From the NCBI GenBank assembly GCA_029237695.1, contig CM055265.1, positions 69,661,903 through 69,725,902 of the forward strand: DNA of 64,000 nucleotides, written 5' to 3'. Made by a program: the position numbers and the translations under genes. Positions 36,401 to 51,400 of this stretch are shown piece after piece. The notes beneath the pieces were generated by a model, which was not told the origin of the DNA, did not search any database, and saw only the letters and a program-made list of their open reading frames with translations. Source of the DNA: Conchocele bisecta. Lineage: Eukaryota > Mollusca > Bivalvia > Lucinida > Thyasiridae. Each line of letters opens with the position of its first letter. Positions within the stretch are counted from its first letter, which is position 1.

Positions 36401-39400
36401 AGGCACAACATGTTATTTATAGGAATTAAATTAGTGTATAATTGTGTCACTATTCCACCAGTTCTAAAAATTACGAGTGCCCGCTATACAGATATAATCA
36501 TTTAGTAATGTTTATTTTACTGATAGTGACGCGTGGTTGTATCAGGCTATTTTCATATGCAAATGAGGCATGATATTTTTTGATTATTTATACTAATTAA
36601 ATGCGTCACTTGAAAAATTAATATTTCCGACAGATTATAAAGTACATGTATGAACATTGCACATCAGAGAATAAATAGTAATGTCCGTTAACATTTTAAG
36701 GAAACACGGTTATTGCCCCTGATATCAGTGTGGAAATTTTACATCTGATATAAAATGTATAATACTGCCAATCAATGCGTGGGCTAATGGTGAATGAATA
36801 TTTATTTTGCTAGAAAATGTCTCAGATAATGTCTCGGATATAATGGACATTTTGTGCCTACTGAGTGGGCATGCAGCTTTAACGTAAAGTAAAGATAACG
36901 TAAGATTAACGTTTATGCTGCAGTTCGGCCGCATTTACATGGAGATAACCCACAGATTTTTGCGTGTGGATTAATGTTCATACATATGGACGAACGTGAT
37001 TTACTGAACTGTGTCCTCGTATCCAAACTGTAACATTGCTGATATATTTTCGAGTTTTGTTTCTACATTAACACAGCACATGTGCTGTGTTAATGTAGAA
37101 ACAAAACTCGAAAATATATCAGCGATGTGATAATAAAAAAAATCACAAATTAATTGATCTGTCATAACGTGAGTGAATACAACGTGCGTCTTGTAAATTG
37201 CGAAAATCGGGTCGATCAAATTACGTTTCGCAATATCTACAGGGCTCCAGATAAGGAATTAGTAATCGAGTATTGTTACTCCATCATTTCTGAAGAAATT
37301 GGATATTTCAAAATTTTATTTGGGTAAAATTAAATCACACTACTGTTTACACATCAACAGACAGCAATTATTGAATACTTTGTTTCGAAATGAAAACATG
37401 TCTTGGTATTTCATTAGAATTCTAATGAAATACCAAGATGTGTTTTCATGTAAAAATAAGAAAAAATATGCTATATTGGTGGTCTGTTTATTGTTTTCTG
37501 CAGCATGATAAAGGTACCACAATTGTTCTCATTGCATTTTGATACTCACTACTTCTGATTTCAATTGGGTTTTTGGCAATTTTAATTGGGTATTTACACA
37601 AATATGCAGCTTATCTGGAGCAATGATATAATCAGAAGATAAATCTTGCGATGTAGCCAGCCTAATAAGATGGGTGGGTAACTGGATCAAGTTATTGCGA
37701 AGCAGAAATGCTATGTGAAGCACAAGCTTGACATGATTAGACTTCAACCAAATTTGTTTGTGGCTCACGACTCTAGGGGTGATGTGGTTTGGGGATGAAA
37801 TTTGTATCTTGCATGATACGATTGAATAATAACATCGTCAGAGGAGGCGGCGAGCGTTGACATTTAGATGTAATGATTATTCATTAATGTGTATTGGTTA
37901 TGTGTTACAAAACAAATGTTGTGCACAAGACACTGTATAATGCATGCGCGTTTCGTGAAAAGAAAGTGCGCGATTTATGAAAACTGGGAAGTAAAGTGAA
38001 TTCCGTATTTTTGAAGCGATTCTGTTCTGATTCTTTCGAAATGGTCGCTAAATTTGGCGAATATTTATCTCTAAAGTTCAGATATGTCGATATATATATT
38101 TTGCTCAGTTCGGTCAACTTCGAGATAACGAGAATTACCTGTATATTGATAAAATCAAACAAGTTGGAACACATTATATTACATTAACTTAAGCATGAAT
38201 TGGAAAATTGTTCCTCAAAGAGCACTTAGCTAGATAAGTACACTTAATGATTTGGATGAAATTGGCTACTGCAGTCCCAGCTGTTGCCTTTTACGTGTAC
38301 AACCAGTCGCCTATTTCACCAACATTGCAAAGTATACTTTCTTAGCAAAGTATTCTTTGAGGGAGAAATTTTCAATTTTAGGATAAATTTATTAATTTTT
38401 ATTATACTGAATTTATTACATTATCACAGCCATTTTGGCTGTGATAATGTAATAAATTCAGTATAATAATTCTGCATACTTTTAATCATCAAATATATGC
38501 AGTCGTTAGTTCTATATGAAATAATGCATTTCGGGAAAAATAAATGATTGCTCCCTCAAAGTATACTTTGCTAGAAATGTATACTTTGCAATGTTGGTGA
38601 AATCGGCTACAGGCTACTTGGACAGTGAGAAACTATCCGATACTGAGACGCAGAAGCCACCACTGGTAGTGGACGATGACGTAGAGTCCCCGACGCGAAC
38701 TCCCCACGACCCCAAGATAGGCAACAAGGCGAAGTTCAGTGCGTACATCTACGCGTGTAACGTGTGCGGCAAGCAGTACACGAACAAGAGCAACTGTAAA
38801 CGGCACATGCGGATACACACGGACGAGGAGAAGAATTACGAGTGTGAATATTGCCAGAAACGCTTCTCACAGAAGTATGAGGTCCGGATGCATGCACGAA
38901 TACATACAGGTACGTATCGCTGTCGTGAAAGTGAAACTTGAATGGGTTTAATGTCCCACCAACAGCTAAGGTCATATAGGCCACAGTTTTTTGATGCCCA
39001 AGGCGAGGTTAGAACCCACAATCTCCAGATAGGAAGTCTGGTCTTCTAACCCCTAGACAATAACCCATCCCTGTATCGCTGTCGTGTAATTGTGGCTGTG
39101 ACTGTAAAAATGGGGCTTGTGGGATTTGCGACCAGTGTCGACGAAGGTGGCGTCAACATTTCACGTTAAGTTTTTGCGTTTAGCTCAGTTTCCAGAAAAC
39201 TATAAGTCCTACGACCTCCATACTTGTTATACATCAACACTGTGGTGTAACCATCTCACACAGAAGGAGCCCATGTGACCTTTACCTAATTTTCACATGC
39301 ATTCAACGTTAAGTTTTTGCGTTTAGCTCTGTTTCTAAAACTTAACGCTCTGGTTAATTTATTGTAACTTCTGTTTCCCTCAATGGAATGCTTTAATATT

Positions 39401-42400
39401 CCATACATGCATGTGTAACAACATCCCGCATCATTCTACAGAAAGCCCATGGTGCCCACTAACCCCAAAGGTCAAGGTCACTGACAAGGTCAAGGTCACT
39501 ACATGCATTTGTAAGAACATTCCGCATCATCAGCAGAAAGTTCATGGTGTCCGGTAACCCCAAGGTCACGGACTTCAAAAATGTCTAGTATAGAAATTTA
39601 GCTTCAGTGCCAGGAGATACATGTCGTTGCCGGCATTCTTGTTTGTGTTTTAATAGCTGTGTTTATGGAAAATAAATGTTTTGGTTTCAGTTTATTATCC
39701 CCTCGTGTAGCAAAAGTGGATATAGGGATGCAAAAGTTGTCTCTTCGTCTGTCTGTCCATCACAAAAATTATCATTGGGGTTAATCTGCAATAACTTCTG
39801 TTTCCATTGATGGAATGCTTTAATATTTCATAGGTGCATTTGTAACATCATCCTGCATCATTCTACAGAAAGCGTATGGTGCCCGCTAACCCCAAGCTCT
39901 TGTTTATTTATTATGCCCCCGCCACCGAATGGTGAGGGGGGCATATAGTGTTACCGGCGTCCGTACGTACGTACGTACGTCCCGAAACCTTAACGCTGGG
40001 TAAATGGCTTATAATTTCTGTTTCCTTGCTCGATCAGCTTCACATTTCATCCACACGCATTGCTCCAGATGGTCCTCTACCGCCCTGGGTACACATCCAC
40101 ATTTCGTCGCCCCCCCTCCCGCTAAGCTCAGTCAAGTCACAGCACTTGGTGCTTTCGAAACATTAACGCTGGGTAAATGCTTTATAATTTCTGTTTCCCT
40201 TGCTCGTATCTGCTTCACATTTCACACACACTTGCTCCAATGGTCCTCTAGCCCTGACAAATCCACATTGCGCCCCGCTCCGAGGGTCCAGGTCACAGAC
40301 TGGTCTTTCGAAACCTTAACGCTGGGTAAATGGCTATAATTTCTGTTTAAACCTTGCACAGCTTCACATTTCACACATGCATGCTCCAATGGCCTCTACG
40401 CCCTACAAATCCACATTGTGCCCAGCTAAGCCCAGGTCAGGTCACAGACTTGGTGCTTTCGAAACCCTTAACGCTGGGTAAATGGCTTATAATTTCTGTT
40501 TCCTTGCTCGGATCTGCTTCACATTTCACACACGCATTGCTCCAATGGTCCTCTACCGCCCTGTGACAAATCCACATTTGTCCCGCCCCTGCTAAGCCCA
40601 GGGTCAAGGTCACAGACTTGGTGCTTTCGAAACATTAACGCTGGGTAAATGGCTTATAATTTCTGTTTCCTGCTCGGATCTGCTTCACATTTCACACACG
40701 CATTGTTTCCAATGGTCCTCTACCGCCCTGTGACAAATCCACATTCGTCCCGCCCCCGCTAAGCCCAGGGTCAAGGTCACAGACTTGGTGCTTCTGAAAC
40801 CTTAACGCTGGGTAAATGGCTTATAATTTCTGTTTCCTTGCTCGATCTGCTTCACATTTCACACATGCATTGCCCAAGGTCCTCTACCGCCCTGTACAAA
40901 TCCACATTCGTCCCGCCCCCCCCCGCAAAGCCCAGGGTCAAGGTCACAGACTTGGTGCTTTCGAAACCTTAACCGCTGGGTAAATGGCTTATAATTTCTT
41001 TTTTCCTTGCTCGGATCTGCTTCACATTTCACACACGCATTGCTCCAATGGTCCTCCTACCGCCCTTGACAAATCCACATTCAAGTCCCGCCCCCAGTCG
41101 CTAAAACCAAGCCCAGGGTTTCAGGTCACAGACTTGGCCTGCTTTTCGAAACCCTTAACGCTGGGTAAAATGGCCTTATAATAAAATCTTGTTTCCTTGC
41201 TCGGATCTGGATTTCTGCTCACATTTCAAACGACACGCATGCTTACTCCCAATGGTCCTCTACCCAACCGCCCTGTGACAAATCCACATTCGTCCCGCTC
41301 CCGCTAAGCCCAGGGTCAAGGTCACAGACTTGGTGCTTTCGAAACCTTAACGCTGGGTAAATGGCTTATAATTTCTGTTTCCTTGCTTGGATCTGCTTCA
41401 CATTTCACACACGCATTGTTCCAATGGTCCTCTACTGCCCTGTGACAAATCCACATTCGTCCCGCCCCCGCTAAGCCCAGGGTCAAGGTCACAGACTTGG
41501 TGCTTTCGAAACCTTAACGCTGGGTAAATGGCTTATAATTTCTGTTTCCTTGCTCGGATCTGCTTCACATTTCACACACGCATTGCTCCAATGGTCCTCT
41601 ACCGCCCTGTGACAAATCCACATTCGTCCCGCCCCCGCTAAGCCCAGGGTCAAGGTCACAGACTTGGTGCTTTCGAAACCTTAACGCTGGGTAAATGGCT
41701 TATAATTTCTGTTTCCTTGCTCGGATCTGCTTCACATTTCACACGCGCATTGCTCCAATGGTCCTCTACCGCCCTGTGACAAATCCACATTCGTCCCGCC
41801 CCACTAAGCCCAGGGTCAAGGTCACAGACTTGATGCTTTCGAAACCTTAACGCTGGGTAAATGGCTTATAATTTCTGTTTCCTTGCTCGGATCTGCTTCA
41901 CATTTCACACACGCATTGCTCCAATGGTCCTCTACTGCCCTGTGACAAATCCACATTTGTCCCGCCCCCGCTAAGCCCAGGGTCAAGGTCACAGACTTGG
42001 TGCGTTCGAAACCTTAACGCTGGGTAAATGGCTTATAATTTCTGTTTCCTTGCTCGGATCTGCTTTACATTTCACACACGCATTGCTCCAATGGTCCTCT
42101 ACCGCCCTGTGAAAAATCAACATTCGTCCCGCCCCCGCTAAGCCCAGGGTCAAGGTCACAGACTTGCTGCTTTCGAAACCTTAACGCTGGGTAAATGGCT
42201 TATAATTTCTGTTTCCTTGCTCGGATCTGCTTCACATTTCACACACGCATTGCTCCAATGGTCCTCTACCGCCCTGTGACAAATCCACATTCGTCCCGCC
42301 CCCCCCGCTAAGCCCAGGGTCAAGGTCACAGACTTGGTGCTTTCGAAACCTTAACGCTGGGTAAATGGCTTATAATTTCTGTTTCCTTGCTCGGATCTGC

Positions 42401-45400
42401 TTCACATTTCACACACGCATCAATTGCTCCAATGGTCCTCTACCGCCCTGTGACAAATCCACATTCGTCCCACCCCGCTAAGCCCAGGGTCAAGGTCACA
42501 GACTTGGTGCGTTCGAAACCTTAACGCTCGGGTAAATGGCTTCTAATCAAATATGCCTCGTTTTCTTTGGCTGCCAGCGGGGGCATTCGTGTGCCGACAG
42601 GCCACATTTCTAGTTTATACTAATTTAATGCGTCACCTGAAAAAATAATATCATTGACACATTGTAAAGTATGATAATTGCACATCAAAAAATAAATACA
42701 GAGTAAAAATAGTAATGTCGGTTAACATTTTAAGAAAACACGGCGGTTATCGCCCCTGATATCAGTGTGAAAATTTGCATCTGATATAAAATGTATAATC
42801 ATGCCAATCAATATGTGGGGTAATGATGAATTAATTTATTTTGCCAGAAAATATCTCAGATGCTGTCTCTGATATAAAGAACATTTTGTGCGTGCTGAGT
42901 GGGTATGTACCTTTAAGCATAAATAGAGGATATTCATATTTTTGCAATGAATATGACATATATGTTCATCGAGTGGTGTGAGATGTCCATATTTCACGAG
43001 TGCCGTTAGGCAAGAGTGACATATGGACATTTCACACCACGAGATGAACATATATGTCATATTCATTGCAAAAATATAAATATTCTATTTATTATATACC
43101 GTTCCATGGAAATTAGCAGTTTTTTAGACTGTATACGGTAATGAATGTGTATTTGCAGCCTATTTGCGCTGTTTTCTTTCAGGTGCGCATTATGAATATA
43201 GATAGCGGAAGTAGTCGTATTTTCAACGGAAGTTGTTTATTTCATCGATGAGAACATATGACTTTTATTTACATCGAATAACTATGTATTTCATGGGTAG
43301 GTATATAATAAATCTATTAATTATTAGCCGGGTTTTGAAAAAGAAATCCCGGCTATTGGATTGGCGAAAGCCTTGCGGGCGGGCTGGTGGTGGCATCCAC
43401 AATGTTAAGTTTTCGTGTTTTGTCCTTTTCTCCATTACTGTACCACCTAGGACCACCATACTTGCACAACTTCATAACCAACGGGTGCTCATCACATACC
43501 ACTATCCAAAATGTGACCTTTTTTTTGACATTGACCTATTTTTTCTGCGTAATTGACATTTTTGTGTTTAGGTCCATTTGTATTACTGTACCACCTAGGA
43601 CCACCATCATAACTAGCGGGTGCCCCTTAACTGTTGATAGGCCGTTAAACACCAATAAACAAACAAACAAAAACCAATGGGTGCCCACGACATACCACTA
43701 TCCAACATGTGACCTGTTTTTGACCTTGACCTATTTTTTCTGTGTAATTGATTTTTTTAGCCATTTTCAATATTAAGTTGTCATGTTTATTGTCCATTTC
43801 TCTACAACTGTACCACCTAGAACCACCATACTTGCACAAATTCATAACCAACGGTTGCCCACCACATACCACTATCCAACATGTGACCTTTTTTTGACGT
43901 TGACCTATTTTTTTTCTCGTACTTTTTCGATGTTACATTTTCGCTTTTAAATATATTTCTCACTTACTGTACCACCTAGTACCACCATACTTGCACAACT
44001 TCATAACCAATGGGTGCCCACCACATACCACTATCAAACATGTGACCTTATTTACCTATATTTTCAGCGTTTTCAACGTTAAGTTTTAATGTTTAAATCT
44101 GTTTATCATTTCATGGCTTTGCCTCGTCTCTTGTTATTATACTGAATTTATTACATTATCACAGCCATTTTATTAGCCAGGTTTTTTGAAAAAAAGTCCA
44201 GGCTATTGGATTGGCGAAAGCCGGGCGGCGGGCGGCGGGCGGCGGGCGTTTGGCGGGCGTTTGGCGGGCGGCGTCCACAATCAATGTTAAGTTTTCGCGT
44301 TTACAATGTTAAGTTTTAGTGTTTAAGTCCATTTCTTTGGTACTGTACCACCTAGGACCACCAAACTTTCACAGCTTCATAACCAAGGGGTGCCTACCAC
44401 ATACAACTATCCAACATGTGACCATTTTTTTTACCTTCACCTATTATTTCTACATAATTGACTTAGCCATTTTCAACGTTAACTTTTTAACGTACGTCTG
44501 GTTAAAGTTTTTGGGTTAAAAGTTTTTCGTTATACTATATCTGCAACTGCTTCACCCATTACCTTGATACTTCACATGGGTGTTTATCATCATTGTCGCA
44601 CCCGCTTGCGGAAAGCGCGATATCGGCGGCATTTTGGCATACGTCCGTCCGTGTGTCCGGTTAAAGTTTTTTCGTTAAAAGTTTTTCCATCTACTAGCTA
44701 TATCTATTTTTTTAGTCTCCTTTTTTTAGTCTCCACGCCTCGCCCCAAGGCGCGACATGCAGGCCACGGCCATCTAGTCTACAAAAAGTGGGTATAATTA
44801 TGTTATCCATATGTTAGCTTGGAAAAAACCTGGCCTTCGTGGCTTTGCCTCGTTTCTTGTTTTGGCTGTGATAATGTAATAAATTCAGTATAATAATTCT
44901 GCAAATATATTCAGTCGTGAGAAATAATCCATTTCAGGAAAAAAATAAATGATTACTCCCTCAAAGTACACTGCTAGATAAGTATGCTTAGCAATTTTGG
45001 TGAAATCAGCTACAGGTCAGCCTGTGCATCACCACAGTCTCGTCAGGATCTGCACTGTTTGCGGTTCCATCAATGAAACACCTGCCATGCTGGTAACAGG
45101 CAAAATATATCTCGATCAGTCTTCAAGAGTGTATTATTCGATCAGGAGCTACACTGGTCACAAAACCCATAAGCCCCGTTTCTCCAGTCTCAGCCACAAT
45201 TATGATATCATAGAAATATTGGATCCCATAGATGGCACTAGTGGATATCGTTCACCTCACAGAGCTCCAGATAAGCTGCGTATTTGCTTAAATACCCAAT
45301 TCAAATTGCCAAAAACCCAATTGAAATCAGAAGTAGCGAGTATCAAAAAACAATAAAAAAAATTGTGGTACCTTTATCATGCTGCAGAAAACAATAAACA

Positions 45401-48400
45401 GACCACAAATATAGTATATTTTTCTTATTTTCCATGAAAAAACATCTTGGTATTTCATTAGAAAATGCCAAGACATGTTTTTATTTTGAAGCAAACTATT
45501 CAATACTTGCTGTCTGTTGATGTGTAAACAGTATAGTGATTTATTTAACCAATTAAATTTTTGAAATACCCAATTGCTTCAGAAGACAATACTCAATTAG
45601 TAATTCCTTATCTGGAGTTCTGACCTCAGGTAATACAACCTTGGGCAACAATTTTATCCGAGGGTTTACAATAGCAGATGTGAGGACAGAAATAGGCATA
45701 TAGATCTTCTACCATTTCAATTCTTAACCCTTCAACACCACAGGCCTGTACAGTGGTATTGGCAAACAGTGTAGATCCAGATGAGCCGGCTCGTCACGAG
45801 CCGTCTCATCAGTATCTGCACTTTCTACCGGTAATTTTCATATTTTTGAGAACAAAAACACCCCCTTTTCATAAATGGACTAGTCTGAAAATCACTGTGA
45901 CGATTGGATTGGTTGCAAAATTAACATATCAAAATCCATTCCAGTTACTTAGGGGTGAAAGGCTTAACAATCACGATGGTGGCCTATCTAAATGTTGACA
46001 GGCGAGAAGCCATACACTTGCGGCGTGTGTGGCAAGAACTTCACGGAGCGCGGCAACTGGCGTCGCCACACCCAGATCCACGTTCGGCCCCACGAGGCGA
46101 GCCCCTATCGCTGCGGCATCTGCTGTAAGGGCTTCTTCCACGCGGAGAAACTTCAGGTTCATCTACAGATCCACTCCGGACAGCGGCCGTTTGTTTGTAC
46201 GGTGTGCGGGCGACACGTGAAGAAGATCGGTGATATGTACAGGCATCTCCGGACACATACGGGCGAACGACCATACAAATGTCAGGTTGGTTGTTCAATG
46301 TTGGCTTTTATTTACTCATTTTTGTGTGGATTGTTTTCCTATCATTAGCCCATTTCAGTCTATGCAATAATTTTATATTACTTTGTTTATTTCTCCATAA
46401 AGGTATATATTGTTACCACTCATTTGAACCATCTCGAATGAGTCGTAACAAGATAAACTTTTGAGAGGAAATAAAGAAAATAGGAATTTTTTCCTCAAAA
46501 GTTTCAGAATTACTATTATTGTATCTCACCCCTAATGTCAGGGTTAAAATATCTCGTTTTCTCAGTTCACAACTAAAAGTCTCAACAGCGTAAAAAAAGA
46601 TTACCGGTATATAACTTGTTATGCCCACTGTCACGATAGAGCCGGATGCATACAGTGTTTGGACTGTCCGCCCGGAATATTAAGAAGTTTGCCGGAGTTT
46701 CTCAATTCTGTCATAACTTCTCTATCCCTTCAAGGATTACATTAATATTTCAATACATCATAATTGTGTATAGATGCAACACATCCATGCTGCCCTTAAT
46801 ATGACCTTGACCTTTTGACCTTGACAACTTTGAATTTGTCGACACATTGAGCAGTTTGACAGAGTTTCTCAATTCTGTCATATCTTCTATATCCCTGAAG
46901 TATGACTTGAACATTTCAATACATCATACTTGTGGAAAATGCTAGTCATCCATGCTGCCATTAATATGACCTTGACCTTGTGACCTTCACAACTTTGAAC
47001 TTTTTCACACATTAAGAAGTTTGCTGGAGTTTCTCATTTCTGTCATAACTTATAGAGCCCTTGCAGGCTCCAGATAAGGAATTAGTAATTGAGTATTTTC
47101 ACTCCATCATTTCTGAAGCAATTGCGTATTTCAAAATTTTAATTGGTTAAAATAAAATCACACTACTGTTTACACATCAACAGACAGCAAGTATTGAATA
47201 GTTTGCTTCAAAATGAAAACATGTCTTTGCATTTCATTATAGTTGTCTCCTTGGTGACAATTCTAATGAAATACCAAGATGTGTGGAATGGAAAAATGTG
47301 CTATATTTGTGGTCTGTTTATTGTTTTCTGCAGCATGATAAAGGTACATGTACCACACAATTGTTATTGCTTTTTGATACTCGCTACTTCTGATTTCAAT
47401 TGGGTTTTTGGCAATTTTAAGTGGGTATTTAAGCAAATACACAGATTATCTGGAGCTCTGCCCTTGAAAGATTATATTTCAATACATCATACTTGTGCAC
47501 AAATGTCACACATCCATGCTGCCCTTAATATTATCTTGGCCTTTTGACCATCACAACTGCTCTTCTGAATATTTATCACTTTTGGTTAATTGGGTTGACT
47601 ACAGTTTCTCCAAATCTGCTTGGGTGGTTGGTTGGGAGCAATTGATGGGTAATTTAACGATCGGGATTCATACTTACTGGAATCCCGACCGGAGACCTGG
47701 TTTGGCCCTCGGGTATGGTATTGTTGGGTATTCTTTCCAAAGATCAATTAATTGACCTTTTATGCCGGTAATTGCAGGGTTGAATTTGGGTTGCTCCACA
47801 GTTGTGTATTCTCACATGTCTGTGTGGCTGTGACTGACTGGAGAAATGGGGCTTATGGTATCTGTGACCAGTGTAGCTCTTGATCAAATATTACACTCCT
47901 ATAGCCCGATCGCGATCTATATTGTTTGTTAGAGAAGTATGACAAGTGTTTCATTGATGGAATCGCGACCAGTGCAGATCCTGATCAGACTGTGCGCATG
48001 CACAGTCTGATCTGGATCTACGCTGGTCGCATAACCCATAAGAAACCCAATTTCTCCAGTCACACTCGCATATGACCTTAATGCTGAACTGTCCGACTAA
48101 ATACCTAATCAATCGATCAATCAAACAATTGCACTTTCAGGTGTGTGACAAAGGTTTCATACAGAACATACACCTTAAACTGCACATGAAGACGCATGGC
48201 ATGAGATTCAAAAAAAAAACCAAGTCTGTAAGTTTTCTTTCATCACGTTTCTGGTTCGGTTTTGGAAATCAAGTTGGACGTTAAATGCAGTGTTTTATCT
48301 ACCATTTTGGGTTGGTGTGTTCTTTATTAATCTATGGAAAAATAATAACGTTTCTGAATTTTGTTGTGTCGAATCTAAAAAATGTCTGTATTTGACTTGG

Positions 48401-51400
48401 TAAATAAATCACTGTAAATGTTATGTTTGTAAGAACACACGACTGTGTTACTTTACAGTATCAGCGATGTGTGACGTTTCCTGTTGTTTTCACACATGTA
48501 TAATTGTGAATTATACTTTCTTTTGTGGCTAAAATGTCTTCCAAAAAAAAAACAACCAGTAAGTGTATACATTGTTGTGTATATCAAAGGCAGTTGCCTT
48601 GGCGACTAGTAATGAAATATTCCGTATATAATAATTTTCTGCATGACGGATACAGTTTGATAAGACGACTTTGGAGGGGTTTGTCCAATTAAGGGGCTAA
48701 TAATATTAGGGGGCTTTTCATGATCCACCGTTTCCACTGACTTCTCTTGTAATTGCACATCCAGTGTGATGATAGTGACTTGTGTTCTTGATAATATTGT
48801 TCAATTAAAAACGCGTACCCCTTTCAACCCCACAGGCCTGTATGGTGGTATTGGCAAATTGTGTAGATCCAGATGAGCCGGCTCGTGACGAGCCGTCCCG
48901 TCTCATCAGGATCTGCACTTTTTGCAAGGAAATTTCACATTTTTGAGAGCAAAAACACCCCCTTTTCACAATTGGACTAGTCAGAAAATCATTTTGTGAT
49001 GATTGGATTGGTACGGAAATTAACATATAAAAATCCATTCCAGTTTCTTAGGGGTGAAAGGGTTAATGCCAGTCTTCCTTCATTCCCACATAGGTACCTA
49101 GTTTTGCAAATCAATGTTGGATGATGTAGATTTCACTTGTCGCAGACTCATAAATCCTTTTCTATCGTCAAGGTGTGGGATCATGTGTTTCCGAACGGCG
49201 TGACGTCATGTTTTTTATAGTCTGTTTCACGAAAGCTGCCCAAATTTTACGGCAATATAGACAATTCAAAAACAATATTATTTTCGATAATATTACATTA
49301 AAGGAAAATTTAAGAATGAGCCTTCTTTTTATTTCGTGAAATTCGGTCAAATATTGATTTTATTACGAAAAATTGATTTGTCTATGGGAATTTAACATGG
49401 GGGAAAAAGTGGTAAGGAAGTGTGGGAGGAGTCAATAACGAAAAAATTTGGAAATTAACTCCCAAACCCAACTAGATAGCTTGGATATGATCTAACTAAG
49501 AAAACAAAAGTTAAATTTTAAAAATCGTTCCAGTATTTCTAAAATTAAAAACAAATTTCCCCATGTTAAATCCCCATAGACATCTTCACTCCGTGAAGAT
49601 GGGGATTTAACATGGGGACATTTCGTTTTCGCAATAAAATCAATATTTGACCAAATTTCACGAAATAAAAAGAAGGCTCATTCTTAATTTTTCCTTTAAT
49701 TTAATATTATCAAAAGAAATCTTGTTTTTGAATTGTTTATATAGCCGTACAATTTGGGCAGCTTTCGTGAAACAGACAGTAGGTGTGTTTACAGTAGATT
49801 TCCTTTAATATGTTTCTAATGGAAAGACATATTTTTAGGAAATATACCGCAGCAAATGCGATACACATTGCCCTATTGGATAGGCTGCTTTGATCTCATA
49901 ATTCTGTCGTTTTGACAAAGAATTGGTTACCGTAAATGTAAATATAAACTAGAGCATGTGAATATAAGAAATAAACGGAACTTGATTCTTTGTGAAAGTT
50001 ATTAGTTATTGTCAATAACTTTCAGAGAACTCATAAAACACCATCGTATTTGGTGCGCTACATATCATCAAAATCCATCCGTTTGTTTGGAAGATTTTAA
50101 AGAAAATCTACTGTAAAAATGACATCACTACGTCATGTTGGAAAATCGGTTTCGGAAATCACGTGATCCCATACATGTACCTTGATAATGGCGGGAAGTA
50201 CCGCTATATCGAGCTATAGGGGTTATTTCCCCTCCATTGGTTGTGTTTATTTCCACTGACATACTGTCATAGGAAGGAGGGGATGTGGGAGAAGGGAGAA
50301 CAGATTTCCAAAACCAATGCTGGAAACATTCCATGAAAGAAAGTATATTTACAGACTTGCATGTATAATTTGTATGAGCTCAGATTGAGCAAAATATTTT
50401 TATGATGCTTCCCTATCTGGAGAAATATGATTTCTTATACCCACACAAAGTGTATTACCTCTGTAACCAGTCCGATCAGGGTCTGCATAATTCGAGATTC
50501 AGTCGGTGAAACCCATGTTATTATTCTAACAAGGAGCGTTGATCCTGATTGGGTTGTATGAGTTTTCTAGCAGATAAGGTCAAGGAGCTATATTGGCTAC
50601 AGAGGCCATACGCATCTACATGTACTGTGTTTCACGAAACCTGCCCAAATTTTACGGCAGTATAAACAATGCAAACACAATATTTTTTCAATATTAAATT
50701 TTATCAAAAAATTAATAATGAGCCTTCTTTTTATGGTCCAATATTAATTTTATTACGAAATGATTTATCTATGGAAATCAGTCACTATTTCTGAAATTAG
50801 AAAAATTTCCCGATGTTAAATTCCCATAGACATCTTCACACAGAGTGAAGATGTCTGTGGTGATTTAACATGGGGAAATTGTTTTTTTAGCCATAAAATC
50901 AATACTGGACCAATTTTCACCAAATAAAAAATAAAAATTTTCATGCTTCTAACAAGCTTTTCATTGAGAAGAACACAGACTTGTTTTGACTGCGTCGTGA
51001 CATTGAGACGGTATTCTGCACTGTTGTGTTGTCATTCAACCAACGAAACATGAGCAAAAGTAGGTGTCAAATCCAGACTGACTGATTCATAGTGAATACC
51101 AGCTAGTGTCTGTTTATATCGGGCAAAGCTAGGAATTGTGTATGAATTCCAAGGCTTGCCGAGAAATTCCTACCGTTTCCGATCCGAACCTAATAAACTT
51201 GCTATAAAAAGATACTAGGTTAGTATTATATTTCGCAGGTAACGTTTTATGCTATTAAACTGATGATCCAATATAAAATAATTTTTGTTGAATAAAACAT
51301 TGTCAGACATTGCGTCATTACATTGACTTGATTCGGTAACGTCTTCGAGTAATGAAACGGCAATTTTCAATTTGTTGTAAACCGGATATTCGTAACGGGT

